Of a stretch of DNA of 63,767 nt, positions 16,875 through 25,342 are shown piece after piece; the first letter of the stretch is position 1; every line of letters starts with the position of its first letter. Source of the stretch: Prolixibacteraceae bacterium (GTDB lineage Bacteria > Bacteroidota > Bacteroidia > Bacteroidales > Prolixibacteraceae); NCBI GenBank assembly GCA_019459525.1, contig JAIBEY010000110.1, positions 1 through 63,767 on the forward strand, written 5' to 3'. The translations under genes and the position numbers were made by a program. The notes beneath the pieces are model-generated. The model did not search any database and was not told where the DNA came from. It saw only the letters and a list, made by a program, of their open reading frames with translations.

Positions 16875-17297
16875 ATGAAGAATCAAATCTCAAGCCTGAT
16901 CAATCACCTTCAGCATATTGGCATTCCGGTCACCAATGTTGTTGCTTCTGAAGCCTTTTACACTCAATTGGGTTTTGAAAAGGTGATGCAGTCGCCATTT
17001 CAGGAGGATGGCCAAACGGGTACGTGTGTCATGATGAAGAACAAGAGTATCATCATTGAATTGTACCAATTGCCCGCACATAAGTTGCAAGAAATACGGA
17101 ACCGGAAAGATGGGCATATCGACCACATTACCTTCGATGTGGATGATATTGATGTTGCTTTTGCCGCCTTGAAGAATGCTTCCTATCAAGTCATCGAGTC
17201 AGCTCCAATATTCCTGCCTTTCTGGCAAAATGGCTGTAAATATTTTAATATTCTGGGGCCTGATGGCGAACGTTTAGAGTTCAATCAGATTCTTTAG
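16875..17297 (+). CDS. VOC-superfamily (glyoxalase-like) protein
   Basis: The 140-residue protein with two beta-alpha-beta-beta-beta modules opens with LQHIGIPVTNVVASEAFYTQLGFE and continues with GHIDHITFDVDDIDVAFAAL and DGERLEFNQ. Candidate metal ligands are His in LQHIGI, His in IDHITF and Glu in RLEFNQ, arranged as in glyoxalase I and methylmalonyl-CoA epimerase. The substrate cannot be assigned, and there is no mutase gene nearby to support an epimerase. No signal peptide, so cytosolic. The next gene begins 35 bases later on the same strand, so cotranscription with the deacetylase/hydrolase fusion is likely. Confidence 0.85.
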   Translation: MKNQISSLINHLQHIGIPVTNVVASEAFYTQLGFEKVMQSPFQEDGQTGTCVMMKNKSIIIELYQLPAHKLQEIRNRKDGHIDHITFDVDDIDVAFAALKNASYQVIESAPIFLPFWQNGCKYFNILGPDGERLEFNQIL

Positions 17298-17332
17298 AGC
17301 AAAAAACTTAAACCTAAACTAAATCCTTAATC

Positions 17333-19162
17333 ATGAAGAAAATAGTACTCCTGCTCTTATTGTCTCTGTGCATAATGGCTGCTCAGGCACAGCAAAAAGC
17401 AAATCCTCGTTTAATTGTCCGTGGCGACGATATGGGCTCTTCGCAATCGAGCAATCTGGCCAGTATGGATACCTACAAAAATGGGATCGAAACCTCCATA
17501 GAATTGATGGTGGTCACTCCCTGGTTTCCCGAAGCCGCCCGATTGTTGAGGGAAAATCCCGGAATTGATGTGGGTTTGCACCTGACAATCACGAGTGAGT
17601 GGGACAACATCAAATGGCGTCCGCTTACCAATTGTCCCAGCCTGGTTGACCGCAATGGTTATTTTTTGCCAATGATGTGGCCAAATCCCAATTACAAGGG
17701 ATTATCCATTATGGAAAGCAACTGGCAACTGGACGAAATTGAACAGGAATTCAGGGCCCAGATTGAGTTAGCACTGAAGAATGTTCCACATATCAGCCAT
17801 CTTTCCGGGCATATGGGCTCGTCTGGATTTGACAAAAAAGTGGCAGAAATGACACGCCGTCTGGCAGCAGAATACAATCTGGCCGATATCAGCACCAATC
17901 CGAAAACCGATTACGGAATTTTTGGGATAGGTTACGATGGCCCTTCCAAAACTTTTGCTGAAAAGGAAGCCAGTTTCATTCAAATGCTGAACAAACTGGA
18001 ACAGGGAAAAACTTATGTGTTTGTCGATCATCCGGCTTTGGACAATATTGAAATGCAGGCTGTTCATCATGTTGGTTACGAAAATGTTGCTGCTGACCGT
18101 CAAGGGGTAACCGACCTTTTTAAAAGCGATAAAGTAAAAACCGTTATCCGGGAAAAAGGTATTAACCTGATTAGTTACAACGATGCAGCCAGAGCTTTGC
18201 CACGCAGTACTCTGGAAGCAGAAAATGTTGATCCTGAAGGGTTCAGCAATTACCTGAAGGCCGTAAAGGAAAGCGGACAGGATTTGCACAGTGTTATGAT
18301 TGTGCGTCACGGTAAAGTAGTGGCTGAACAATGGTTTGGCGATAATGCAGCCAACAAAAACCATGTCATGCATTCGGTAAGCAAAACATTTACCGCTACT
18401 GCCATTGGTTTTTGTGTCGCCGAAAACCGGCTGAAAGTTACCGACAGCGTGATTTCTTTCTTTCCCACCGATTTGCCCGAAACCGTTTCTCCCTATCTGG
18501 CCGAATTGAAGGTTCGCGATTTGCTGACCATGTCGGTAGGCCACGATGTCGATCCGACAAGCAAAATCAGGACTCAGGATGGTAGCTGGGAGAAGATGTT
18601 TTTGTCGTTGCCCATTGAGCACAAACCCGGAACCAAATTCGTTTACAACAGTTTGGCCACCTACATGCTTTCGGCCATCGTTCAAAAAGTGACCGGCGAA
18701 AAGGTAATTGATTATTTGTATCCCCGTTTATTTCGTCCTCTGGGTATTGTTGGGGCAGAATGGAATGTGAGTCCGTCGGGTATCAATGAGGGTGGTTGGG
18801 GATTGTATATCAAAACAGAAGATATGGCCAAAATGGGGCAGTTCATGCTTCAAAAAGGAAAATGGAACGGTAAACAACTGTTGCCGGAAACCTGGTTCGA
18901 TGAGGCAACCACTGCACATATTACGCAACCACCTGTTTGGTTTCCGGCTAATGGGAAGACAACGGACAGCGACTGGGTACAAGGATATGGCTATCAATTG
19001 TGGCGCTGCCGTCACAACGCTTTTCGCGCGGATGGAGCCAATGGCCAGTTCATCATTGTTTTGCCCGAGAAAGATGCTGTTGTGGTAACCACTGCCAACA
19101 TCACCGATATGCAGGCTGAAATTAACCTGATCTGGAAATATCTGCTTCCGGCGATGAAATAG
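17333..19162 (+). CDS. Exported fusion: YdjC-type deacetylase plus beta-lactamase-fold serine hydrolase
   Basis: The 609-residue protein has a signal peptide (residues 1-19, ending AQAQ). Residues 20-290 match the YdjC/ChbG carbohydrate deacetylase family: RGDDMGSS (Asp32, Asp33), DVGLHLTI, and HLSGHMGS, which supply the metal-binding Asp and His residues. Residues about 300-605 match the class C beta-lactamase/DD-peptidase fold: Ser348-Val-Ser-Lys351 as the SxxK nucleophile motif, Y438-N-S as the Tyr motif, and DGANGQFIIVLPE near the end. Removal of N-acetyl from a saccharide and ester or peptide-bond hydrolysis in the same periplasmic protein is inferred. Both active sites look intact. It follows the VOC gene by 35 bases and converges on the TonB receptor. 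Confidence 0.88.
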   Translation: MKKIVLLLLLSLCIMAAQAQQKANPRLIVRGDDMGSSQSSNLASMDTYKNGIETSIELMVVTPWFPEAARLLRENPGIDVGLHLTITSEWDNIKWRPLTNCPSLVDRNGYFLPMMWPNPNYKGLSIMESNWQLDEIEQEFRAQIELALKNVPHISHLSGHMGSSGFDKKVAEMTRRLAAEYNLADISTNPKTDYGIFGIGYDGPSKTFAEKEASFIQMLNKLEQGKTYVFVDHPALDNIEMQAVHHVGYENVAADRQGVTDLFKSDKVKTVIREKGINLISYNDAARALPRSTLEAENVDPEGFSNYLKAVKESGQDLHSVMIVRHGKVVAEQWFGDNAANKNHVMHSVSKTFTATAIGFCVAENRLKVTDSVISFFPTDLPETVSPYLAELKVRDLLTMSVGHDVDPTSKIRTQDGSWEKMFLSLPIEHKPGTKFVYNSLATYMLSAIVQKVTGEKVIDYLYPRLFRPLGIVGAEWNVSPSGINEGGWGLYIKTEDMAKMGQFMLQKGKWNGKQLLPETWFDEATTAHITQPPVWFPANGKTTDSDWVQGYGYQLWRCRHNAFRADGANGQFIIVLPEKDAVVVTTANITDMQAEINLIWKYLLPAMK

Positions 19163-19168
19163 TTGAGC

Positions 19169-21862
19169 CTAGAACTGCACCTTCATTCCAACAAACCATG
19201 TACGGCCAGTGCCGTAGTAAACCTGATTGCTGGTATAGCTGGGATTTCCTTCAGGAATATTGGTTGATGACTGCTCGATGTATTCAGTATCCAACAGATT
19301 TTGTCCACCAAAAATAAGGTTCAGTTCAGGAAGTTTTCTGTATTTAAGCAAGTAATTTCCACTGAACCCAATCAAATCGTATTTCGGAATTCGAGCCTGT
19401 TTGTAGTCGCTTCGGCTGGTCAGATTCTTGAAATCGTATAGTCCAAATGGAGTATAAATCTGTTCGGCGCGGTAATAATTCAGCCTGAAATAGAAGTTGT
19501 GGGCCCAGCGATATTCGGCCTCGGTAAACAGGCTCAGTTGAGGTGCGTTAGCTACCCGTAAACCGTTCAGCCACAATTTATTCTTGCTGGTTATTTCTTT
19601 ATTTACATCGTAAACCGTGGTTTGGGCATCTTTGGTGTATTTCCAGTTGCCCAACGATCCATTCACATTCATCTGAAGATTTCGCGTTATCTTATAGGAG
19701 GCTTTGAGCTCGACACCTTGATGCACTTCTGCCATCCCGTTGATGAGCCCGAAGGAGTCGCCGGAATTTAAATTCGAATACCTGACCATCGACCGGTTTG
19801 TAATCATCGACCGGTAAGCCAATGCTTCTACCTTGAGTTTCCGGCTAAAAATGGTGTATCCAAATTCGGCATCGAAATCCTGTTCATTGATTGCTTCCTG
19901 ATTTTTCCAATTGTTTCCGGAGGGGAAAAGTGTGGTAAATAAGGGCTGATACGAACCGTAATTTAAATTCAGGTGGATAGAATGGTATTTCCATAGTTTG
20001 AATTTCATCCCCGTTTGGGCATGCCCGGCAGGTAGGAGAGTGGATTCAGTTTTTTGCTCAGGATTGGTAGTTATATAGTTGAAATAATCAGTCCGGAGGA
20101 TGTTTTGCATGGATGCAGAACCAGCCAGGTACCAGTAAAACCTGTCAGCCTGGTGGTTTAATCGCATGGAAAGGCCACCGGTCTGGATTTCGGACTGATA
20201 ATAATACCCGGCTTTGTCGGGCGAGTTATACTTGATCAAGAAATTCGGCTGAAACAGGTTTTCAACCGGAAACCCTTCCTGCCGGTTGACATCGGAATAG
20301 CTTGTGTAACCGTCGGCACCTAATAAATTGTTGATTGCCCCAAAGTGATTGGCCCGGTAGTCTTCGAGGTTTATGCTTGCGCTAAAATCAGTTTTTTTAG
20401 TCATGTTTCGCGTGATAATGGTGCGCAATCCCAAACGGGTTTCGCTGTTAATGGCCGAAAGGACTGAGATTCCGGAAGTTTCAGAATTAATGAATTTCCC
20501 CTCGGTATCGGGCAGGCGAAAAATTCCCATTCCGGTTACATTTTGACCTTTATTCCATTCCGAAACCTGATCAAACAAAAGCTGCCCGGCTTCGTCCCTT
20601 GGAATTGAACCCGAAGGCAGGCTGATTGGTTTGCCATCTAGGGCCAATTGTGCCGACCGGTCGAGCTGCGCAAAAATTTGCGTAGTGATGTATGTTTTAA
20701 TGCGTGGGTGCCAATAGTGGGTTAAACTGATCAGCGGACTCCTGCCGTAATTGGTACTTACAGAAAGCGGCTTTTCGTTGAGGTAGCCCCATTGCTGGTT
20801 GTATGTGGTGCCGTAAAGATTATAGGCGCCAATCGAATCGGCAAAATTCCGGTCGTGTTGCCGGATAACTCCATTCAGGTTAAAAACCAAAGAATGAAAC
20901 TGGTTGAATTCTTTTTGGATGTTCAGGAAAAAACCGTATTGTTCGAAGGCCGTATTTTGCACCAGGCCATCTCCTGAAGTACGTGAAATCTGGAGAGATG
21001 TGGCTAGTTTATTTTTCGAAAGTCCGGAATGTATGGTTGCCGATGTTTTCAGGAATCCTTCGTTCCCATAAACAGCCAAAATATCGGCCCCGGCTTTATC
21101 GTGCGGCAGAAGCGAAAGCGCATTAATCAGCCCTCCCGAATTGGTTTGGCTTTGGAGATTGGCAACTTGTCCGCTCACAGCCTGAATTTGTCCGGCCCAG
21201 TCGGTCATGCCCGAAAGCATCGACGAACTTACTTTCCCGGTTTCCGGATTATTCAGCAAAATGCCATTGAAGGTATATGAAGTGTGTGTGGCATCATTCC
21301 CACGGAAGCCAATTTCGGAGTCGTTGTAGCCGCTTCCGTTGCCCAAAAGATTTACAGAAGGAATTGTTCGGAACGATTCGTTAAATTCCTGATGGCCGGT
21401 TTGTTCAGTGGTTTGCCAGATAGTCAGGTTTTCAATACTTTGAGGAAACTGCCTTTTGTTTTCGAAAGAGCTGATTTTGCGCTGTGCCTCACGCCCAACC
21501 GCGTTGGCTTCCAGCTTGATGATGAACATAGGCGTGATGATGCCGTCAGAAACCGACATGTTGTATTGCTTCCTGAAATATCCGGGATAATTCACTTCCA
21601 TGAAATAATCCCCGGCTTTCATTTTTAAAACATATTTACCCTGCTGATCAGTCAGCACGCTGATTAAAGTGCCGGGAATGGTGACCACGGCTTTTTCAAG
21701 TGGCGTGTTAAATTCTTCGTCAACCACAAATCCGGTCAATGTACCCTGGGCCAGGAGCAGGTTACTTTTCAGGAGTAAAAGAAAAATCAGGAGGAGGATT
21801 GTTTTTATGATTCTGATTTCTTTAAATCCAATTGTTTCTATCGGTTTAATTTGTGTTCCCAT
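19169..21862 (-). CDS. TonB-dependent outer-membrane receptor with carboxypeptidase-like N-terminal domain
   Basis: I choose the ATG at 21862 (897 residues), which lies 25 residues before a strong hydrophobic export segment (IIKTILLLIFLLLL). An earlier in-frame ATG at 21934 would add a very basic tail. Order: signal sequence; a carboxypeptidase-regulatory-like beta domain (GTLTGFVVDEEFNTPLEKAVV, DYFMEVNYPGY); a plug (SFRTIPSVNLLGNGSGYNDSEIGFRGNDATHTSYTFNGILLNN, split here by position only); and a 22-strand-type barrel ending in GMKVQF with the terminal aromatic Phe. It imports a ligand across the outer membrane using TonB. There is no SusD partner, so a glycan is not implied; siderophore, vitamin or peptide are equally possible. 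It heads the minus-strand run of exported hydrolases. Confidence 0.92.
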   Translation of the reverse strand: MGTQIKPIETIGFKEIRIIKTILLLIFLLLLKSNLLLAQGTLTGFVVDEEFNTPLEKAVVTIPGTLISVLTDQQGKYVLKMKAGDYFMEVNYPGYFRKQYNMSVSDGIITPMFIIKLEANAVGREAQRKISSFENKRQFPQSIENLTIWQTTEQTGHQEFNESFRTIPSVNLLGNGSGYNDSEIGFRGNDATHTSYTFNGILLNNPETGKVSSSMLSGMTDWAGQIQAVSGQVANLQSQTNSGGLINALSLLPHDKAGADILAVYGNEGFLKTSATIHSGLSKNKLATSLQISRTSGDGLVQNTAFEQYGFFLNIQKEFNQFHSLVFNLNGVIRQHDRNFADSIGAYNLYGTTYNQQWGYLNEKPLSVSTNYGRSPLISLTHYWHPRIKTYITTQIFAQLDRSAQLALDGKPISLPSGSIPRDEAGQLLFDQVSEWNKGQNVTGMGIFRLPDTEGKFINSETSGISVLSAINSETRLGLRTIITRNMTKKTDFSASINLEDYRANHFGAINNLLGADGYTSYSDVNRQEGFPVENLFQPNFLIKYNSPDKAGYYYQSEIQTGGLSMRLNHQADRFYWYLAGSASMQNILRTDYFNYITTNPEQKTESTLLPAGHAQTGMKFKLWKYHSIHLNLNYGSYQPLFTTLFPSGNNWKNQEAINEQDFDAEFGYTIFSRKLKVEALAYRSMITNRSMVRYSNLNSGDSFGLINGMAEVHQGVELKASYKITRNLQMNVNGSLGNWKYTKDAQTTVYDVNKEITSKNKLWLNGLRVANAPQLSLFTEAEYRWAHNFYFRLNYYRAEQIYTPFGLYDFKNLTSRSDYKQARIPKYDLIGFSGNYLLKYRKLPELNLIFGGQNLLDTEYIEQSSTNIPEGNPSYTSNQVYYGTGRTWFVGMKVQF

Positions 21863-21974
21863 TTTCGATATCCTTTTTAATTGCCTGATTCTTACTTCCC
21901 TTTTGTTACTAATCCGTTTTTTTTTCAGCCTCACCCAAAGCTGTTGGTTGAAAGGGCATCCTTTCCTATTAACG

Positions 21975-22004
21975 AAAAAATCAGGATTTGGTATATCCTG
22001 ATTT
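21975..22004 (-). terminator. Intrinsic terminator of the 22036-24036 gene
   Basis: A perfect 10-bp stem AAATCAGGAT (21978-21987) / ATCCTGATTT (21995-22004) is followed by a T-run on the minus strand. It begins 32 bases after the stop and separates this gene from the TonB receptor. Confidence 0.88.
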
Positions 22005-22035
22005 CTGAAATCGAAATGATTTAACGTTTGAATGT

Positions 22036-24036
22036 TTATTCTACTACCTCCAGAATGGAGTGAATTTCAAGTTTTGGGACTACGACTTTTGTTTTTCCAT
22101 TGGCAAAAGTAAAGTCAAGTACCTTTCCTTCGGGCTGTAAAATGATTTTAGCAGGTTTTCCTGAAAGATGTACCGAAATGTCGGTCAATGCCGGAACCTG
22201 ATCGTAGCCAATAGCCGATTGGTTGGTGTGTTCGCCGGCTACGTTAATCAGGCTGATGAAGGTTTTGTTGTTAAGCTTGTTTACAGCAACATGAACCAGG
22301 TGAGAACCCGATACCTCAACCAATGTTTCAGGAGCCAGTTCAGTAATGGTTTCAGCAATAAGGTCGCGGATTACAGGTGTTTTGAACTGCGAATAAGAAG
22401 ACCCGGCATTAAAATAAATTGCCGCAATTTTGCCTTTCCCAAACGGCCTGACGGACGATGCGATGGTTTTACTTTTATCCAGATAATCGTTACTGTTGTA
22501 AAAATTGGAAATCACTTTGCTGTCGGAAGTCAATTTTACTTCGAATAACGGAGAACGGATTGATCCTAACCGGTTTGCTGCCGAAATGAATGCGACTTTT
22601 TCTTCCGAGGTATTGGCGGATTGGATACCCAGTTCGCGGGCAAAAATACCGGCAGCTTCGGAGCCAATCACCAATAAATTGCCCCCGTTTTGGACGTAAG
22701 TACGGAATTCGTTGAGCAGTGCAGATTCGATGTAATTACATTCAGGAATGACGATTAACGGGTATTGGTTCATTTTTCCTTTGAGGTGGTGTTCCATCAA
22801 AATTTCAACTGGTAATTGGTTGTCGAGCAAAGCATAAAGTGTGGCCTGAAGTTTTGCCGGAGAGCCTGGATAGGGCGACGATGCATTGTTTTGATAAGAA
22901 ACTGTAGGGAACAACAGCGCAATTTGAGGAATGGCTTTTGCCTTGTGGCAGAATTTCTGTCTTTCGCGACAAAAAAGGGCAAGTTCGGAAAGTGTATTGG
23001 CTAACCAGGGTTTTAGCGATAAATCGCGGTTTTGCTGGTAGTAGAACTGTACGCCTCCGCCCATAGCCATAATCTCGGCAGCCTCCTGTTTCAACTGGAT
23101 CGTTGATTTATTGCTCATGGGCATTTTGTCGCCGTTCCACGAAAATCCCCAGGCCATCAAATCCCAGGGCTTTCCTTGCGGGGCAAGGCAACGAGCTTCA
23201 AATGCCGAGCGGAATACCCCATTTTGTGGAGTGACATCGCCCGATAAAAAATCGACATTGTTGGTTACCTTTTCGGGCATTAACGACGAATACGACCAAT
23301 TGCTTGTAATCTGGAATTTGGGATCAAACTCATGAATGGCATCGACATATTTGCGCATGTATTCGCGGAATAAACCGCGTGTATATTCTAAATATTGCTG
23401 ATAGTTGCTGTCTTCCTTTTTTCGGGGTACTTCAGAAAACCCGGTTTTTTGTGTCCATCCCTGAATGGCTTTTTCGCTGTAATCCAACTCAACAGCCCAG
23501 CAATCACCGTCAATCCATGCTCCGTCAACGTGATATTCGCTGCTTAACTCTTTGAGTTGCGGAATCAGTATTTTATCGACATACGGACTAAAAAACGACA
23601 TCTTTTGTACACTTTTTTCACCTGAAGCTTTTACTACGGCCCAGTCAGGATGATCGGTTGCCGCTTTCCCATCCCAAACGCCCGAATAGTGCATGTACAG
23701 TCCAACTTTATTTTTTTCGGTTATTTCGCGCCAGAGTTTCAGCGGATCTTTCTGAAATCCTTTAACCGGATTGCCAGCTTTAGTCGGGTAACTCGAAATT
23801 CCCGGATGACCTTTGCAGTCGATTTGAATAAAATCGGGGCGCACTTTGGTCAGAAAAGTATCGATCATCGCAGGGGTTAGCGTTTCTCCCGCGTTGTCAA
23901 TGTCTTCGGTGGCATGTAAATCAAAATGAATCCCGAAAAAACAATCGGCACGACGAAGCTTCTCCGTATTTTGTGCCTGCGAAGGAGAACAGATAACCGC
24001 AATGAACAGGTAGATAAGGAGTGTCAGTTTATTCAT
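22036..24036 (-). CDS. Exported TIM-barrel glycoside hydrolase with amidotransferase-like domain
   Basis: The 666-residue protein has a signal peptide (residues 1-21, ending SQAQ). The N-terminal 350 residues look like a (beta/alpha)8 hydrolase: FFGIHFDLHATED, DFIQIDCKGHPG, VGLYMHYSGVWD, VDGAWIDGDCW and FQITSNWSYSS, with acidic residues at strand ends. Around residues 370-560 comes a Rossmann-like domain (LPVEILMEHHL, YPLIVIPECNYI, GGNLLVIGSEAAG) as in the trimerisation/amidotransferase-like domain of GH42-type enzymes and hypothetical glycosyl hydrolase families such as GHL6. A final beta domain follows. The substrate is unknown; location beside a sialidase suggests glycan trimming. It has its own terminator. 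Confidence 0.72.
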   Translation of the reverse strand: MNKLTLLIYLFIAVICSPSQAQNTEKLRRADCFFGIHFDLHATEDIDNAGETLTPAMIDTFLTKVRPDFIQIDCKGHPGISSYPTKAGNPVKGFQKDPLKLWREITEKNKVGLYMHYSGVWDGKAATDHPDWAVVKASGEKSVQKMSFFSPYVDKILIPQLKELSSEYHVDGAWIDGDCWAVELDYSEKAIQGWTQKTGFSEVPRKKEDSNYQQYLEYTRGLFREYMRKYVDAIHEFDPKFQITSNWSYSSLMPEKVTNNVDFLSGDVTPQNGVFRSAFEARCLAPQGKPWDLMAWGFSWNGDKMPMSNKSTIQLKQEAAEIMAMGGGVQFYYQQNRDLSLKPWLANTLSELALFCRERQKFCHKAKAIPQIALLFPTVSYQNNASSPYPGSPAKLQATLYALLDNQLPVEILMEHHLKGKMNQYPLIVIPECNYIESALLNEFRTYVQNGGNLLVIGSEAAGIFARELGIQSANTSEEKVAFISAANRLGSIRSPLFEVKLTSDSKVISNFYNSNDYLDKSKTIASSVRPFGKGKIAAIYFNAGSSYSQFKTPVIRDLIAETITELAPETLVEVSGSHLVHVAVNKLNNKTFISLINVAGEHTNQSAIGYDQVPALTDISVHLSGKPAKIILQPEGKVLDFTFANGKTKVVVPKLEIHSILEVVE

Positions 24037-24096
24037 GATTGAAATGTTAGGTTAGTTAATAAGAAGGTTAGGTTCGACTGCTTAAAATTAGCTAAA

Positions 24097-25263
24097 TTAT
24101 TTCCATTTTATTACACGGAATACGATCTGCGAATAATTATCCCGTTCATACAGAACCCCAATTTTATTTTTACTGAGGCCAACAATGTCAGAATATGCTG
24201 TAAAATCAGATTTTTTATTCGTTGGATCCATGTCAACAGGAATAGAAAGTTGCCAGTTCTTTCCTTCATCGTAACTGATTCTGAGCGTCAGGTTGTTGCG
24301 TTCTTTGGTGTTGGCTGCATTGCAAAAAGCCAGTATGTTTTTGCCTTTCTTTTTCCCGATATTCAGAATCGCTCCTTCGCAAACCGGATCCGGAAGGTTT
24401 TGATCAAAGTAAATACTGTCCCAATTTTCGCCGCCATTTTTACTTATGGCCACAATCCTGAGTTTACTATCGCCCTTTTGATCCCGGGCGTTGAGCATTA
24501 ATCCACCACCAGATAGTTCGGCAGCACTGCATTCATTGCTACCGGGAAGATTAACATTTTGGCTTAGCTTAAACGTTTTCCCATGATCGTCGGAGAAGAA
24601 TCCGTGCGCAAAATAGTCTTCATTAGGTTTTTCTGATTGTCCTTCAGAGTGGTTGGCCGCAATGTAAATCCGTCCCTTGTAAGGTGCCGAACTTAATTGC
24701 AAAGCATGGCCGGGGGTGTTGGCGTAATGCCGCCAGTCTTCAGTAAAACGGTACGCTTCGTTTGTTTTAGGTTGATTGGGCTTATGCACTTGCAGCGTAA
24801 TGTTTTCCGGATTGGACCATGTTTTCCCGCCATCAACCGAAGTTTTATACCACACTTCGCGAAGCCCGTTTCCATTGCGCACCTGGTTTTCATGGTTATT
24901 CCCGGTATTGTAAAAAAGAAAGACCCTGCCCTGTGGATATTGGGGGTCGAGCAAATCAACTACCGGCGCCGGATTTCCGGCCTGCAATTGGTCGTAATCG
25001 ACTATGGTGGCTATCTGGCTCCATGTTTTTCCATAGTCGGTACTTCGCTTAAACACGATATTGACGTCGCCAAAATCACTGGCTCCATTAACCCGACCTT
25101 CAGCAAAAGCCAACAGCTCGCCATTGGGTAAGCTAATAATGGCTGGTATCCGATAACTTTTATGGCCTTCGGTTCCTGATGTGAAAACAGGAATGAAGTT
25201 TTGCTGGGCGCATAGTGTTGATCCGAAAAGGAAAATAAACAGAAATGACAATAAACTTCGCAT
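24097..25263 (-). CDS. Exported sialidase (GH33-type exo-alpha-sialidase)
   Basis: This 388-residue protein has a signal peptide (1-19, ending LCAQ). It shows the six-bladed sialidase pattern: YRIPA near residue 38 carrying the first of the arginine triad, an early Asp in FAEGR, and five Asp boxes (STDYGKTW, SVDGGKTW, SDDHGKTF, SKNGGENW, SYDEGKNW). VLYERD near the end carries the Glu that orients the arginine, and an FRVIKW tail closes it. Sialidases release terminal sialic acid from glycoproteins or glycolipids. No sialic-acid catabolism genes (nanA, nanE) or transporter are in the window, so the released sugar may be unmasking underlying glycan rather than food. The minus-strand neighbours are a GH42-like hydrolase and a DPP4 peptidase. 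Confidence 0.93.
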   Translation of the reverse strand: MRSLLSFLFIFLFGSTLCAQQNFIPVFTSGTEGHKSYRIPAIISLPNGELLAFAEGRVNGASDFGDVNIVFKRSTDYGKTWSQIATIVDYDQLQAGNPAPVVDLLDPQYPQGRVFLFYNTGNNHENQVRNGNGLREVWYKTSVDGGKTWSNPENITLQVHKPNQPKTNEAYRFTEDWRHYANTPGHALQLSSAPYKGRIYIAANHSEGQSEKPNEDYFAHGFFSDDHGKTFKLSQNVNLPGSNECSAAELSGGGLMLNARDQKGDSKLRIVAISKNGGENWDSIYFDQNLPDPVCEGAILNIGKKKGKNILAFCNAANTKERNNLTLRISYDEGKNWQLSIPVDMDPTNKKSDFTAYSDIVGLSKNKIGVLYERDNYSQIVFRVIKWK

Positions 25264-25342
25264 ATCAATCGTGATTTTAATGTAAAACCAAAACTAGCGA
25301 ATTTTAGGATCAACTTCAGATTAAGATCGATTGGAATCAGAT

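Noticed and set aside
17768-18685. Long open frame on the minus strand within the deacetylase/hydrolase gene
   Set aside because: It is fully antisense to a gene with strong motifs in two domains, and its own product has no recognisable domain or start signal.
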